From positions 248,001-312,000 of the forward strand of contig NZ_LISW01000002.1 in assembly GCF_001905735.1 (NCBI RefSeq): a stretch of DNA of 64,000 bases, in the 5' to 3' direction. Below, piece by piece: positions 40,987 through 50,800 of the stretch. The notes beneath the pieces are model-generated. The model was not told the origin of the DNA, did no database searches, and saw only the letters and a list, made by a program, of their open reading frames with translations. Every line of letters starts with the position of its first letter. Within the stretch, counting starts at the first letter, position 1. The position numbers and the translations under genes are program-made. The stretch is from Streptomyces sp. CB01249 (lineage in GTDB: Bacteria; Actinomycetota; Actinomycetes; Streptomycetales; Streptomycetaceae).

Positions 40987-41868
40987 ATGTCGAAGAACAC
41001 TGCGGAGCTTGTACGGGAACGAGTGGAGGCGCCTGACGGGCCCCCGCCGGTGTGGTCGGGGCGGGCGGTCGCGGCGGGCGCGGGTGCGCTGTACGTGGGG
41101 GCGGTGCTCGCCGTCGAGGTGTACGGGTTCGTGGGGCTCGCCTCCGAGGCGCCCGCCCAGGGGGACGGACCCGGGGGAGCCGCGCTCTTCCTGCCGTTCC
41201 TCACCTGCTTCGGCGTCCCGTCCGCCCTGGTGGCGAGCCTTTGGCTGGCTCTGCCCACGGCGTCGGCGGCCCGCTGGGCGAGCGCGCGGGTGACCGGGCG
41301 CGACGCCTGGTGGTGGGTGCCGGTCGTGGCCCTGGTGCCCGTGAGCGCGGCCACGGCCGTCGTCGGGATCTCGAAGCACCTGGGAGCCGGTGCGCTGGCC
41401 TGGGCATGGCTGACCGGCGCAGTGCTGCTCGCCGGGGCAGCGCTCATCGCACGGGACGCCGCGCTGCACGGGCGGCGGTTGCTGCGCGTGCTCGGCTACG
41501 GCGGGCTTGCCGCGGTGGCCGTAGTCGGCGTGGGCGCTGCGGCGTTCGGGACCGGGCTGGTCACCGAGTACAGCCCACCGAAGGTGAATGCCGCCGGGCT
41601 CGTGGGCACTTGGAGTGACGGGCACGGCGGCACCCTGCGGCTGTCACCCGACGGTACGGCCCGTGCCGACGACCTCAAGTTCCACTGCACCGGAACGGGC
41701 ACCTGGTCGTACGCACCCGACGGTCCCACCGCCTGGGACCAGCTCGTGCTGACCGAGTTCGAGGACTGCTCGCCCGACTGGCGGATCAGCGGTACGCCCG
41801 GGCACCCGAAGCTGAACCGGGACTACGGCGAGGCGGACGACCCGCACTGGTACACCCTCACCCGCTGA
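40987..41868 (+). CDS. Membrane protein with C-terminal beta-type domain
   Basis: A 293-residue protein with about five membrane spans up to residue 200 (for example L-Y-V-G-A-V-L-A-V-E-V-Y-G-F and L-A-A-V-A-V-V-G-V-G-A-A-A-F-G), then an outside domain of about 90 residues with G-T-W-S-D-G-H-G-G-T-L-R-L-S-P-D-G-T-A. ATG 40987 has gtgggaggggg upstream. The C-terminal domain looks like a small lipocalin-like beta-sheet. No family recognised. Confidence 0.65.
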   Translation: MSKNTAELVRERVEAPDGPPPVWSGRAVAAGAGALYVGAVLAVEVYGFVGLASEAPAQGDGPGGAALFLPFLTCFGVPSALVASLWLALPTASAARWASARVTGRDAWWWVPVVALVPVSAATAVVGISKHLGAGALAWAWLTGAVLLAGAALIARDAALHGRRLLRVLGYGGLAAVAVVGVGAAAFGTGLVTEYSPPKVNAAGLVGTWSDGHGGTLRLSPDGTARADDLKFHCTGTGTWSYAPDGPTAWDQLVLTEFEDCSPDWRISGTPGHPKLNRDYGEADDPHWYTLTR

Positions 41869-41871
41869 CCC

Positions 41872-43062
41872 TCAACGCCCCTTGCGGGCAATCCGCTTCG
41901 CGATCCTCTTCGCGTCCCGGGCCAGTTCGCGGAGCATGCCGCTGATGGGATTCGTGAAGCCGGTGAAGTACAGGCCGGGGGCCTGTTTCGGGGTGCGGGG
42001 GCCGTGGGTCACCGGGCGGCCGCGGTCGTCCAGGACGTCGAGGTGGCCGAGCAGGGGTTCCAGGGCGCGGCGGTAGCCGGTGGCCGCGATCACGACCTCC
42101 GGGGTGGCCCGGGTGCCGTCCGCGAGGACCACCGCGTCCTTGTCGAACGACTCGACGGCCGCCACCGGTTGGACCCGGCCGCGCTTCACCGCGTCGATCA
42201 GGCCGACGTCCTGGACCGGGATCGCGCCCTCCTTGACGCGGGAGTACAGGCCCGTGTCGGGGCGGGGCAGCCCGTGTTCGGAGAGGTCGGGGACGGCGGC
42301 CCGGGCCATCAGGCGGCCCGCCCGGTCCACCAGGGCGACGGGGAGCCTGCGGACCACGATGCCGGTCGCCTGCGCGGGCCAGCCCGCCGTGGAGCGGCGC
42401 ACGATGTGCGGGACGGTGCGCACCGCGAGCCGCACGCGCGAGGCGCCGCCCTCCACGAGGTCCACGGCGATCTCCGCGCCCGTGTTGCCGACGCCGACGA
42501 CCAGGACGTCCTTGCCCGCGTACGGGGCGGGGGAGCGGTAGTCCGAGGCGTGCAGCAGCTCCCCGGTGAACGTCTCGCGGCCCGGCCAGTCCGGCAGGCG
42601 CGGGGTGTGGTTGAAGCCGGTGGCGACGACGACGGCGCGGCCGGTCAGCTCGCGGCCGCCGCTCGCGCTCAGCCGCCAGCCGGTGCCGTCCGCCGCGCGG
42701 TCGATCCGGGAGACCTCGACGCCGGTGATCACTTCCAGCTCGTGGTGCTCGGCGTACTTCTCCAGGTACCGGACGACGTTGTCGCGGGCCACCCAGCGGC
42801 CGAACTTCCTCGGCATCGGGAGCCCCGGCAGCGCGGACCAGCGCCGGGTGGTGTGCAGGTGCAGCCGGTCGTAGTGGCCCCGCCAGGACGCGCCGACGGC
42901 CCCGGACTTCTCCAGCACGACCGCCCGGACGCCCCGCGCGCGCAGGGCGGCCGCGGCGGCCAGTCCGCCCGGGCCGCCGCCGATGACGTAGACGGGGCGG
43001 TCCTCGGTGAGGTCGGTGGGGGCCGGGGAGGTGCTACCGGCGGTAGGTGCGCTGTCGGACAT
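41872..43062 (-). CDS. Flavin-containing monooxygenase-like NAD(P)/FAD oxidoreductase
   Basis: A 396-residue flavoenzyme. The first dinucleotide fold is V-I-G-G-G-P-G-G-L-A, then V-L-E-K at the second strand's end, and the second fold is V-G-V-G-N-T-G-A-E-I-A. I-A-A-T-G-Y near the C-terminus is the standard ATG motif. It fits the YUCCA/FMO-like family, which oxidises small substrates with O2 and NADPH. The ATG at 43062 is used. Divergent from a thioesterase gene. Substrate unknown. Confidence 0.88.
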   Translation of the reverse strand: MSDSAPTAGSTSPAPTDLTEDRPVYVIGGGPGGLAAAAALRARGVRAVVLEKSGAVGASWRGHYDRLHLHTTRRWSALPGLPMPRKFGRWVARDNVVRYLEKYAEHHELEVITGVEVSRIDRAADGTGWRLSASGGRELTGRAVVVATGFNHTPRLPDWPGRETFTGELLHASDYRSPAPYAGKDVLVVGVGNTGAEIAVDLVEGGASRVRLAVRTVPHIVRRSTAGWPAQATGIVVRRLPVALVDRAGRLMARAAVPDLSEHGLPRPDTGLYSRVKEGAIPVQDVGLIDAVKRGRVQPVAAVESFDKDAVVLADGTRATPEVVIAATGYRRALEPLLGHLDVLDDRGRPVTHGPRTPKQAPGLYFTGFTNPISGMLRELARDAKRIAKRIARKGR

Positions 43063-43237
43063 GCTTCGGAGCGTAATCGCGTGACTGCTTGATGGGTCTC
43101 GGTCAAGACCGGAATCGATTGCGAATTGATCACGCTCGAACGCGGGTGCGGGGCGCGGTACCCGCGCGCGGGCCGGAACGCCCCCGGTGGCACGCTGGGG
43201 GGTGCCCGATCCGTACGGCCGTGAGGGAAGCGATCCG

Positions 43238-44020
43238 TTGAACACCGGCAGCTACTACGAGCGCATCGACGCCCACCGCTACAAGCCGACCGCCCACGCG
43301 AGCGGCGCGTGGAGCACGGACGAGGTGCACTTCAGCCCGTTCGGCGGGCTCCTGGTCCACGCCGTCGAGCGGCACCTCGCGGAGCGGCCCGGCGAGCGGC
43401 TGCTGCTGTCCCGGATCAGCTTCGACATCCTCGGGCGGCTCGCCCTGGACGAGTGCGAGATCCGCGTCGAGACCGTCCGCCCCGGCCGCACCATCGAGCT
43501 GGTGGAGGCCGTCGCCCTCATCGCGGGCCGCCCGGTCGTACGGGCCAGGGCCTGGTCGCTCGCCCCCGTCGACACCACCGAGGTCGCCGACGGCGAGGAC
43601 GACCGGCTCACCCCGCCCGAGGCGCTCGCCCCCTGGCCGATGGCCGACCTCTGGCCCGGCGGCTACATCGCCTCGCTCGACGTCCGCCCGCTCGCCCCGC
43701 CGCTGCCCGGCCGCACCACCGCCTGGATCTCCACCCCGCTCGACCTGGTCGCGGGCGAGAGTGCCGGGCCGCTCGCCTCGTACGTGGCGCTCGTGGACAC
43801 CGCCAACGGCATCGCCGTACGCGAGCAGCCGACGGAGTGGATGTTCCCCAACGTGGACCTGACGATCCATCTGCACCGCCAGCCCGAGGGCAGCTGGACC
43901 GGCCTGGACACCACGGTCGTCTTCGGCCCCACCGGCCAGGGCCTCACCAGCACGGTCCTGCACGACGTCCACGGCCCCGTCGGCCGGGCGGAGCAGATCC
44001 TCACGGTCCGCCCGCTCTGA
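43238..44020 (+). CDS. Thioesterase-like superfamily protein
   Basis: A 260-residue double hot-dog fold protein of the acyl-CoA thioesterase II (TesB)-type. The first half carries G-L-L-V-H-A-V-E-R-H and F-D-I-L-G-R-L-A-L-D, and the second half D-T-A-N-G-I-A and M-F-P-N-V-D-L-T-I-H-L-H, which resembles the second hot-dog with its catalytic Asp/Asn region. The TTG 43238 has a good ribosome site (gagggaag) and is preferred to GTG 43187. Probably hydrolyses acyl-CoA esters; the acyl chain is unknown. Confidence 0.78.
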   Translation: MNTGSYYERIDAHRYKPTAHASGAWSTDEVHFSPFGGLLVHAVERHLAERPGERLLLSRISFDILGRLALDECEIRVETVRPGRTIELVEAVALIAGRPVVRARAWSLAPVDTTEVADGEDDRLTPPEALAPWPMADLWPGGYIASLDVRPLAPPLPGRTTAWISTPLDLVAGESAGPLASYVALVDTANGIAVREQPTEWMFPNVDLTIHLHRQPEGSWTGLDTTVVFGPTGQGLTSTVLHDVHGPVGRAEQILTVRPL

Positions 44021-44051
44021 GGGCGGCGTATCCGGCGGTCATGATGTCCCC

Positions 44052-44444
44052 ATGACACGAGGACCATCGAGCGGTGACGCCGTCGAAGCAGGCTGGCAGG
44101 CGGTCCGCGCCGACGGGCGGGTGCGCCCGGAGCTGCTGGAAGCCGCGTATGCCGAACCGCGCCTGCGGCAGCTGTTCCCCTGGACGGGCATGGGCGAGCT
44201 GCACTTCAGCCGGTGCACCGAGGGGCGGTGGACGTGGGACATCCCCTACATCCAGCCCGGTGCCGGGGGCCGCTACTGGGTGTCGGGGCCTCTCCGTACG
44301 GAGGTCGTGGGGCCTGCGGAGACGGTCGCGCAAGCCATCGCCATGGTGCTGGAGCGTCTTCCGGCCGGCTGCGGCCCGGCCTTCCTCGGCACTCCGAAGG
44401 AACTCGCGGCCCACCAGGCGGTGTTGGGGCGGCGCGACGGTTGA
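44052..44444 (+). CDS. DUF6193 family protein
   Basis: A 130-residue protein recognised as DUF6193, whose members are named as natural-product biosynthesis proteins but have no known activity. It shows G-M-G-E-L-H-F-S-R-C-T, W-T-W-D-I-P-Y-I-Q and F-L-G-T-P-K-E-L. ATG 44052. No natural-product cluster is seen here, so its role is open. Confidence 0.7.
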   Translation: MTRGPSSGDAVEAGWQAVRADGRVRPELLEAAYAEPRLRQLFPWTGMGELHFSRCTEGRWTWDIPYIQPGAGGRYWVSGPLRTEVVGPAETVAQAIAMVLERLPAGCGPAFLGTPKELAAHQAVLGRRDG

Positions 44445-44462
44445 ACGGCGGACCGGGGAACG

Positions 44463-45041
44463 TCAGCGCTTCCTGCGGCGTTCGCGCAGGCCGGGGCGGC
44501 GGATGCGGACGCCGCCCACGCCGCAGGAGCCGGTGATCCTCAGCAGCGGCGCTCCCGGCTCCCGTTCGGCTGTGAGCTTCGACTTCAGGCCCCCGAGCGC
44601 CAGGTCCAGCGCGTCCGTGTCCACGCCCCAGCCGTCCGGCACCACGATCCGGACCCCGCCCATCTGCGCGTCCACTTCCAGCTCGACCACGGACACCCGG
44701 CACTCGGCTTCGCTGAAGTCGAGGAGGGCGCCGCCGAGGCCGCCGGACACGACGATGCGCGCGGGGACCTTCCAGCCGCCGGTCCGCTGCACCTTGTGCA
44801 TGCCGCCCCGCACCGTCAGCGGCTCGCCCGTCTCCCGCACGGCCGGTCCGCCCAAGTCATCGGTAATGGGAGCGAGTTCGCCGTACGTCTTGGCGGTGAG
44901 CGCGAGGTTGAGCCGTTCGTCCAGCTCGTCCATGTCGATCCGGCCCTCTGCCGCGGCCTCCCGCAGCTGCTCCACCACCGCCTCGCGGTCGGCGTCGGAT
45001 GCGCGCATGCGGGCGGCGGAACGGGCGGGCTCGGCAGTCAT
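44463..45041 (-). CDS. DUF1707 protein with LiaF-like C-terminal region
   Basis: A 192-residue soluble protein. Residues 10-65 form a DUF1707 (SHOCT-like) helical domain (M-R-A-S-D-A-D-R-E-A-V-V-E-Q-L-R-E-A). Residues about 80-180 form the beta-rich LiaF/toast-rack-like domain (V-P-A-R-I-V-V-S-G-G-L-G-G, G-G-V-R-I-V-V-P-D-G-W). Such domains respond to cell-envelope stress, an inference from the family. ATG 45041. It follows on the same strand as the CIS ATPase gene. Confidence 0.85.
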   Translation of the reverse strand: MTAEPARSAARMRASDADREAVVEQLREAAAEGRIDMDELDERLNLALTAKTYGELAPITDDLGGPAVRETGEPLTVRGGMHKVQRTGGWKVPARIVVSGGLGGALLDFSEAECRVSVVELEVDAQMGGVRIVVPDGWGVDTDALDLALGGLKSKLTAEREPGAPLLRITGSCGVGGVRIRRPGLRERRRKR

Positions 45042-45071
45042 GCACCTGATGATACGGAGAGGGACAAAGCC

Positions 45072-47168
45072 CTAGCCGCGTCGCCTCGTGCGCTCCAGCC
45101 ACGGGCCGAACTCGCTCTCCAGGACCAGGCGTCCGAGCTTCCGGTACTCCGCGAGGACCGCGCCGACCAGTTGCTCGGTGTCCAGCGGGCGGCCCGATTC
45201 CGCCGCCTGGTACGCGGCGGTCACCGCGCACGCGCGGATCGAGCCGCCGGTCAGCTCAAAGCGGTCCGCGCACGTCGGCAGGTCGAGGTCCGGGGCGCGG
45301 GGGATCTCCGTACCGAGGCAGCGTTCCCAGAGGGCCAGGCGTTGCTGCGCGTCCGGTACGGGGAAGTCGGCGACCACGTCGAGGCGGCGGGTGAACGCCT
45401 CGTCCAGGTTGGCCCGCAGATTGGTCGTGAGGACGGCGATGCCGTCGAAGGACTCGACGCGCTGGAGCAGGTACGCCGACTCGACGTTCGCGTGCCGGTC
45501 CTGCGCGTCCTTGACCTGCGAGCGCTTCCCGAAGACGGCGTCCGCCTCGTCGAACAGCAGCACCGCGTTGACCTCGGACGCCTCCACGAAGATCCGTTCC
45601 AGGTTCTTCTCGGTCTCCCCGACGTACTTGTCGACCACGGACGACAGGTCGACCACGTACAGCTCCATGCCCAGGTCCGCCGCGACGACCTCGGCCGACA
45701 TGGTCTTGCCCGTCCCGGACTCCCCGGCGAACAGCGCGACGATGCCGCGCCCCCGGCCGCCGCCCGGCCGCATCCGCCACCGCCCGAGGACCTGGTCGCG
45801 GTGGCGGGCGCGCAGGGCCAGGTCGGAGAGCTGGCGGCGGGTCGCCGGGGGCAGCACCAGGTCGTCCCAGCCGACCGTGGGCTCGATGCGGCGGGCCAGC
45901 CGGGCGAGCCCCGCGCCGTTCTGCGCCCGGACGGCGGTCCGCAGATCGGCGGCGGCCACCGGGCGGCCCTCCTGCGCGGCCAGCCGGGCGGCCACATCGG
46001 CGGCCCGGCGGATCTGCCCGGAGTCCAGCCGGTACGCCCGGGTGGCGTCCGCGAGGCGCGCGTCGGCCTCCTCCGTCCCGGCGGCGAGCCCGGCGGCGGC
46101 ACCGGCCCCGGTGAGCGCGCCGCGCCACCGCCGTACCGCGTCCGCCGGGTCCGGCGGCGGGACCGCGACCGTCACCGGGCTCTCCCCGGCCCACAACGGG
46201 TCCCAGTGCTTCCGCCCGTACACGAGCAACGGCGAGCCGCCGCCGACCGCCGCGCACATCGCCCCGAGGAGCGCGGCGCCCTTGGGCTGTTCCGGCGCCA
46301 GCGTCTCCAGCGGGCCGAGGACCAGCCCGCCGCCGCTCAGCCGTGCCTCGGTGGCCAGCATCCGGGCGGCGTGCGCCGGTTCGGGCGCCGCCGCCAGGGC
46401 CGCCGGGTCCACGACGAGCGGGCGCAGCCCGGCCGCGGCGAGCGCGCCGACGGCGAGACGGGCCGGGTCACCGCCGCGGTCCAGCAGATGCGTGAACCCG
46501 CTCCCGGTCCCGGCCGCCGCCGTGACGCGCCGGACCACCGGGTCGTCGTCCGGCTCCCCGTCCGGGCCCGCCACCCGGACCAGCCCGTGCAGCCGCGCGT
46601 CCACCCCGTCGTCGCCGAGGAGGTGCGCGGTGATCCGGTCCGGGACGCGCAGCACCCGGGACAGCAGGGGGCGTTCGGGCTCCAGCACCTCCACGAGCCC
46701 GGCCGCGACGAGGGGCGCGGACGGGGCGAACCGGAACCGGCCGGGGCCCGCGCCGGGCAGCCCGCACAGTTCGAGGGCCAGGCCGATCGTGGCGCGGCGC
46801 CGGGTCAGGTCGTCGTTGAGATACCCGTACAGCCGCTCGAACCGTGCGTCGACGTCCGGCGCCATGGCGACGAGCAGCAGGTCCACGTCGGGCCCGGTCA
46901 GCCCGAACCGGGCGGCCAGTTCCGCGATCCGCCCGCGCTCGGCGGGCGGATCGGACCCGAGGTCCGGTACGGGGAGGAACGCGTCCCGCGAGTCCAGGAC
47001 CCGCTCGACGCCGGAAGGCGTGAGGTACTGGCCCCGCAGCGGGTCGTCCGGCGCGGGGTCCGCTTCGTGCCGCAGGGCGACGGCGACCCGCACCCGCCGC
47101 TCGACGTGCCCGAGCCGTTCCCAGAGCTCGGCGAGGGCGGTCCCGGGGAGCTGTTGCGTGACGGTCAA
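45072..47168 (-). CDS. AAA+ ATPase of the contractile injection system
   Basis: A 698-residue protein. Walker A is G-E-S-G-T-G-K-T (residues 482-489), Walker B is L-L-F-D-E-A-D (about 537-543), and T-T-N-L-R is the sensor region. Its N-terminal 430 residues are specific to the family of ATPases in phage-tail-like systems (the Afp15-type). It is thought to act in assembly or release, but its exact job is not settled. The start is a TTG overlapping the previous stop as TTGA, so it is coupled to the cap-like gene. Confidence 0.92.
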   Translation of the reverse strand: MTVTQQLPGTALAELWERLGHVERRVRVAVALRHEADPAPDDPLRGQYLTPSGVERVLDSRDAFLPVPDLGSDPPAERGRIAELAARFGLTGPDVDLLLVAMAPDVDARFERLYGYLNDDLTRRRATIGLALELCGLPGAGPGRFRFAPSAPLVAAGLVEVLEPERPLLSRVLRVPDRITAHLLGDDGVDARLHGLVRVAGPDGEPDDDPVVRRVTAAAGTGSGFTHLLDRGGDPARLAVGALAAAGLRPLVVDPAALAAAPEPAHAARMLATEARLSGGGLVLGPLETLAPEQPKGAALLGAMCAAVGGGSPLLVYGRKHWDPLWAGESPVTVAVPPPDPADAVRRWRGALTGAGAAAGLAAGTEEADARLADATRAYRLDSGQIRRAADVAARLAAQEGRPVAAADLRTAVRAQNGAGLARLARRIEPTVGWDDLVLPPATRRQLSDLALRARHRDQVLGRWRMRPGGGRGRGIVALFAGESGTGKTMSAEVVAADLGMELYVVDLSSVVDKYVGETEKNLERIFVEASEVNAVLLFDEADAVFGKRSQVKDAQDRHANVESAYLLQRVESFDGIAVLTTNLRANLDEAFTRRLDVVADFPVPDAQQRLALWERCLGTEIPRAPDLDLPTCADRFELTGGSIRACAVTAAYQAAESGRPLDTEQLVGAVLAEYRKLGRLVLESEFGPWLERTRRRG

Positions 47169-47872
47169 CGGATTCCGCCCCCGCGCTTCCGCCGCCCCGG
47201 CGGCAGTTGGCGTTCCCGTTCCGCCGCGAAGCCCTCGCCTGCCGCGGCCGTGGGGCCCTCGTACCGCAGGCGGCGGCCCGGGTCGGTCGCCTCGCCGTTC
47301 ACGGCGGCGGCCGTGCGGACGAGCAGGCCCTCCGTGACCGGCGGCCCGGCGGGCTCCACCTCGCCGGAGAGCGGGGCCCAGACGCGTACGTCGATCGCGG
47401 CCTTCAGCTCGCCGCCCAGCGCGGACCAGACGTCCACCGTGGACGGGCGGTCGCCCGAGCCCGCCGACGCGGCCTCCATCTCGACCGTGAGGGCGAGGTC
47501 GGCGAGGCTGCCCGTGAGCATCCGCGCGGGCAGCGCGCGGGTGCGGATCAGGCAGCGCAACACCTCGGAGAGCAGGCGGTGTTCGTCCTGCGGGCGATTG
47601 GTCCACGCCGTCACCAGGTACGTCAGCTCGAACCAGCGCGGGGGCTCGCGGCGGCCGGTGACCAGGCCCTCCGCGTCGTACTCCTCCGACGTGCCGCTGC
47701 GGCGGCGCGTCGCGTCCTCGCGGATGCCGTACAGGAAGACGCTGACCGTGGGCGCGTTGCGGCGGGCGGACCAGTCCTTCGTCGGGGCGTCGAAGACCAG
47801 GTCCACGCCGCTGTCCTCGAGGCCCGCGTCCACCAGCAGCAGCCGCAGCGCCTCGTCCACCTCGTGGATCAC
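47165..47872 (-). CDS. DUF4255 protein, tail-terminator/cap-like (Afp16-type)
   Basis: A 235-residue protein. DUF4255 features are V-F-D-A-P-T-K-D-W-S-A-R-R-N-A-P-T-V-S-V-F-L-Y and L-T-Y-L-V-T-A-W-T. The family caps the tube/sheath end in Afp/PVC-type systems. The C-terminal 40 residues are basic. GTG 47872 overlaps the previous stop as GTGA; its stop overlaps the ATPase start. The three genes are therefore a translational chain. Confidence 0.88.
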   Translation of the reverse strand: MIHEVDEALRLLLVDAGLEDSGVDLVFDAPTKDWSARRNAPTVSVFLYGIREDATRRRSGTSEEYDAEGLVTGRREPPRWFELTYLVTAWTNRPQDEHRLLSEVLRCLIRTRALPARMLTGSLADLALTVEMEAASAGSGDRPSTVDVWSALGGELKAAIDVRVWAPLSGEVEPAGPPVTEGLLVRTAAAVNGEATDPGRRLRYEGPTAAAGEGFAAERERQLPPGRRKRGGGIR

Positions 47873-50800
47873 CGGCGCCCCATCTCGTCCGGCGGGACCA
47901 GGTTGCCCGTCACCACGAGGAAGTCCGTCTTCACCGGCGAGAAGCCGGGTCCTGACGCGGTGATGGTGCGCGGCCCGGTCCGGTCCTTGACCAGGATCAG
48001 GAGCTGGGCGATGAACGTGCCGTCCCGGCCCGGCAGGGTGGGCGCGGCGGCCGCCGTGATCCCGGGCTTCCAGGCCAGCTTCACGGGCACCCCGGGCGGG
48101 AAGTCCTTGCCGCGCACCGAGGTGACGAACCCGGGCTTGCCGACCTCCGGCACCGAGATGATCCGGGGCTGGAGGATGCGCAGCGGAATGCGCGAGACGT
48201 TGTCGCCCCGGTCCGCGTCGGTGCCGGTGGTCGTCAGCGTGGCGGTGATCCGGGTCCTGACGGCGTGCTTCGGGGCCAGCACGACCCGCAGGACCGAGGA
48301 GGCACCCGGCGCCAGGTCGGGCAGCGCGCACACCTCGCCGGTGCAGCCCGCCGGGAGGGTGGCCACGGGGATGCCGGAGGGCAGCCCGAGCCGCAGCCGG
48401 AGACCGGTGGCGAGGGCGTTCTCGCCGTTGCGGACGGTGTACGTGACCACGACCCGGCCGCCGACATAGCCCGGGCTGGGCTGCGCGCGGACGACGACGC
48501 CGGGACCGGCCTCGGTCGCGGGCGCCGGCGGCTGCGCGGGCGGCTGTGCGGCCGGGGGCGGCAGCTTGGGCGGGGTCGCCGGTCCGGAGGGCGGCGGACT
48601 GGGCAGGTCGGGCAGGGTGCGCACCCGGATGGACGTGCCGGTGGCGTTGTCCGTGGGGTTCGGGTCCACGACCGCCCCGTTGACCGACCAGCCCAGCTGC
48701 CAGGGGCCGTTGGTGACGCCGATGAGCCGCACGGTGACCGGCACCTCGTCGCCGGGCGCCAGCACCCCGAGGTCGCAGACCGGGGAGTCCTCGGCACACG
48801 GGCCCGCGGGCGTGGTCATGCCGTCCAGCCGGACGCCCGGCGGGAGGTCGGCGACCAGCGTGGTGCCGGGGGAGGAGGCCGGGCCGTTGTTGGTGACGGT
48901 GACCGTGACGGTCACCGAGGAGCCGGTCTCGACGGTGGGTGCGGTGGGCGGCGCGGTGACGGCCAGGTCCACCTTCTGCTGGAACGCGGGCTCCTTCTGG
49001 CGGCCGGGCAGCTCCGCGGTGAGCGGGGTCAGGGTGCCGGTGGCCAGGTCGAGTTCGGAGAGCTGCTCCGGGGAGCTGGGCGCCCGGTCCCGGCGGTGGC
49101 TGAGGACCAGCCGGGAGGCGTCCGGCGACCAGGCCACGTCACGCGGCTGGTACGGGCCGGTCGTCTCGACGTCCGGGATCTGCGCGGCGCACGCGGTGGG
49201 GTCATTGCTCCGGCCGGTCGGCAGGACGACCCGGCAGTCCTTCCCGTCCGGCGCGACGACGACGACGCTGGCGCGCTGGTTGATCTGGTCCGCGCGGTCC
49301 TTGCGGTTGAAGGCCACGGACCTGCCGTCGGGCGAGAACGCGGGGCTGTCGTCGATGACCTTGCACTCGCCGGGGCAGCCGCCGGCGCGGCTGAGGTCCT
49401 GCTGCTGCTCCAGCGCCTTCACCGGCGCGGTCCAGACGTGCTTGATGCCGCCGAGGCCCCGGATGACCTCCGCCCGGGTGAACGCCAGCAGGGTGCCGTC
49501 CGAGGACCAGGCGGGCTGCGCGTCGGCGCCGGTGACCTCGCCCTCGGGCGGCACGACCTCACCGGTGATGCGCCCGGAGGCGACGTCCGCGACGAGTACC
49601 CGGCTGCTCCAGGAGCCGTCCGTGCCGGGCGTGGACCGGGTGAAGGCGAGCCGCGTGCCGTCGGGCGAGAACGAGGGGTCGGTGTCGCGGTCCCGGGGGC
49701 CGCGCCCGTCCAGCTTCATGGCCGACGGGTGCGTCCCGTCGGTGTCGGCGAGCCAGATCCGTTGGACCCGCTGCCCGTCGATGGTCTCGAACCGGGTCAC
49801 GGCGATACGGCGCCCGTCGGGCGTGTACGTCTGCCGCTCCGTCCACGGGTCGTAGCCCTCGCCCGGGTGGAACAGCGGGTCGTCGGCGGGGTCGTCGCTG
49901 GTGTTGGTCTTGGCCGCGGGGTCCTCGCGCAGGACGTCGATCCGGAGGTCGCGCGGGTCGGAGCCGTCCTGCCGCATGTCCTGGAGCGTGACGAGGGCGG
50001 CGTCCTTCGTGGTCCTGCGGGTGACGATCACGGACCAGGAGTCGGGGGAGCCGAGCACCGCCGGAGGGCCGACCTCGCGGTCCTCGTCGAGCACCATCTG
50101 CGGGGCCGGGTCGCCGAGCGACGGGATCCGGTAGACGTGGTCGTAGACCGAGCAGCCGCAGTCCGTGTTGGGGCTGAGGAAGAGCAGGCCCTCGCCGTCG
50201 GGCAGCCAGGCCGAGGAACGGGAGCCCCAGTCGTTGCCGAGAGCGGTCAGCACGGGCCGGGCGGTCCCGGGCCCGTCGGTGACCCGCAGCCGGTGCCCGG
50301 TGTCCGTGTCGGAGGCGGGCTCGACGTGCAGCGTGTACGAGACGCGGGACCGGTGCACGGCGTCGTCGACCGGGTTCCACTCGGGCTCGTCCGCGTCGCC
50401 CTCCGCGCTGTCGCTGAGGCAGGTCACCGGACCGCCGTCCAGGTCGCGTGCGTAGATCTGGGTGCCGGGCTCGGGGCCGCCGTCGCTCGCGTACGCGATG
50501 CGGGTGCCGTCCGGGGAGAGCGTCGGGGACGTCTCGTTCGCCGGGGTGTCCGTCAGCTGCCGGGGCTTCGCGGAGCCGTCGGCGGGCACCGACCACAGGT
50601 CCCTGCGGCCGCCGTTGCCGGGCGCGTCGAAGACCACGGTCTTCCCGTCGCGGGAGAGCTCGGGATGCGCGGCGTCCATCCCGGCGGTCAGCCGCCGTAC
50701 GGTGCCGTCCGCGCCGCGCACGTACACCTGGGGGCGGATCTCGTCCCGGAGGCTGGTGAAGACGAGCGCGTCGCCCCGCCCGTAGGCGTCCTGGTCGTAG

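Noticed and set aside
44796..47963. Very long plus-strand open frame of 1055 codons over the ATPase and cap genes
   Set aside because: Antisense to well-recognised ATPase motifs; arises from the lack of stop codons in high-GC DNA, with no family match.
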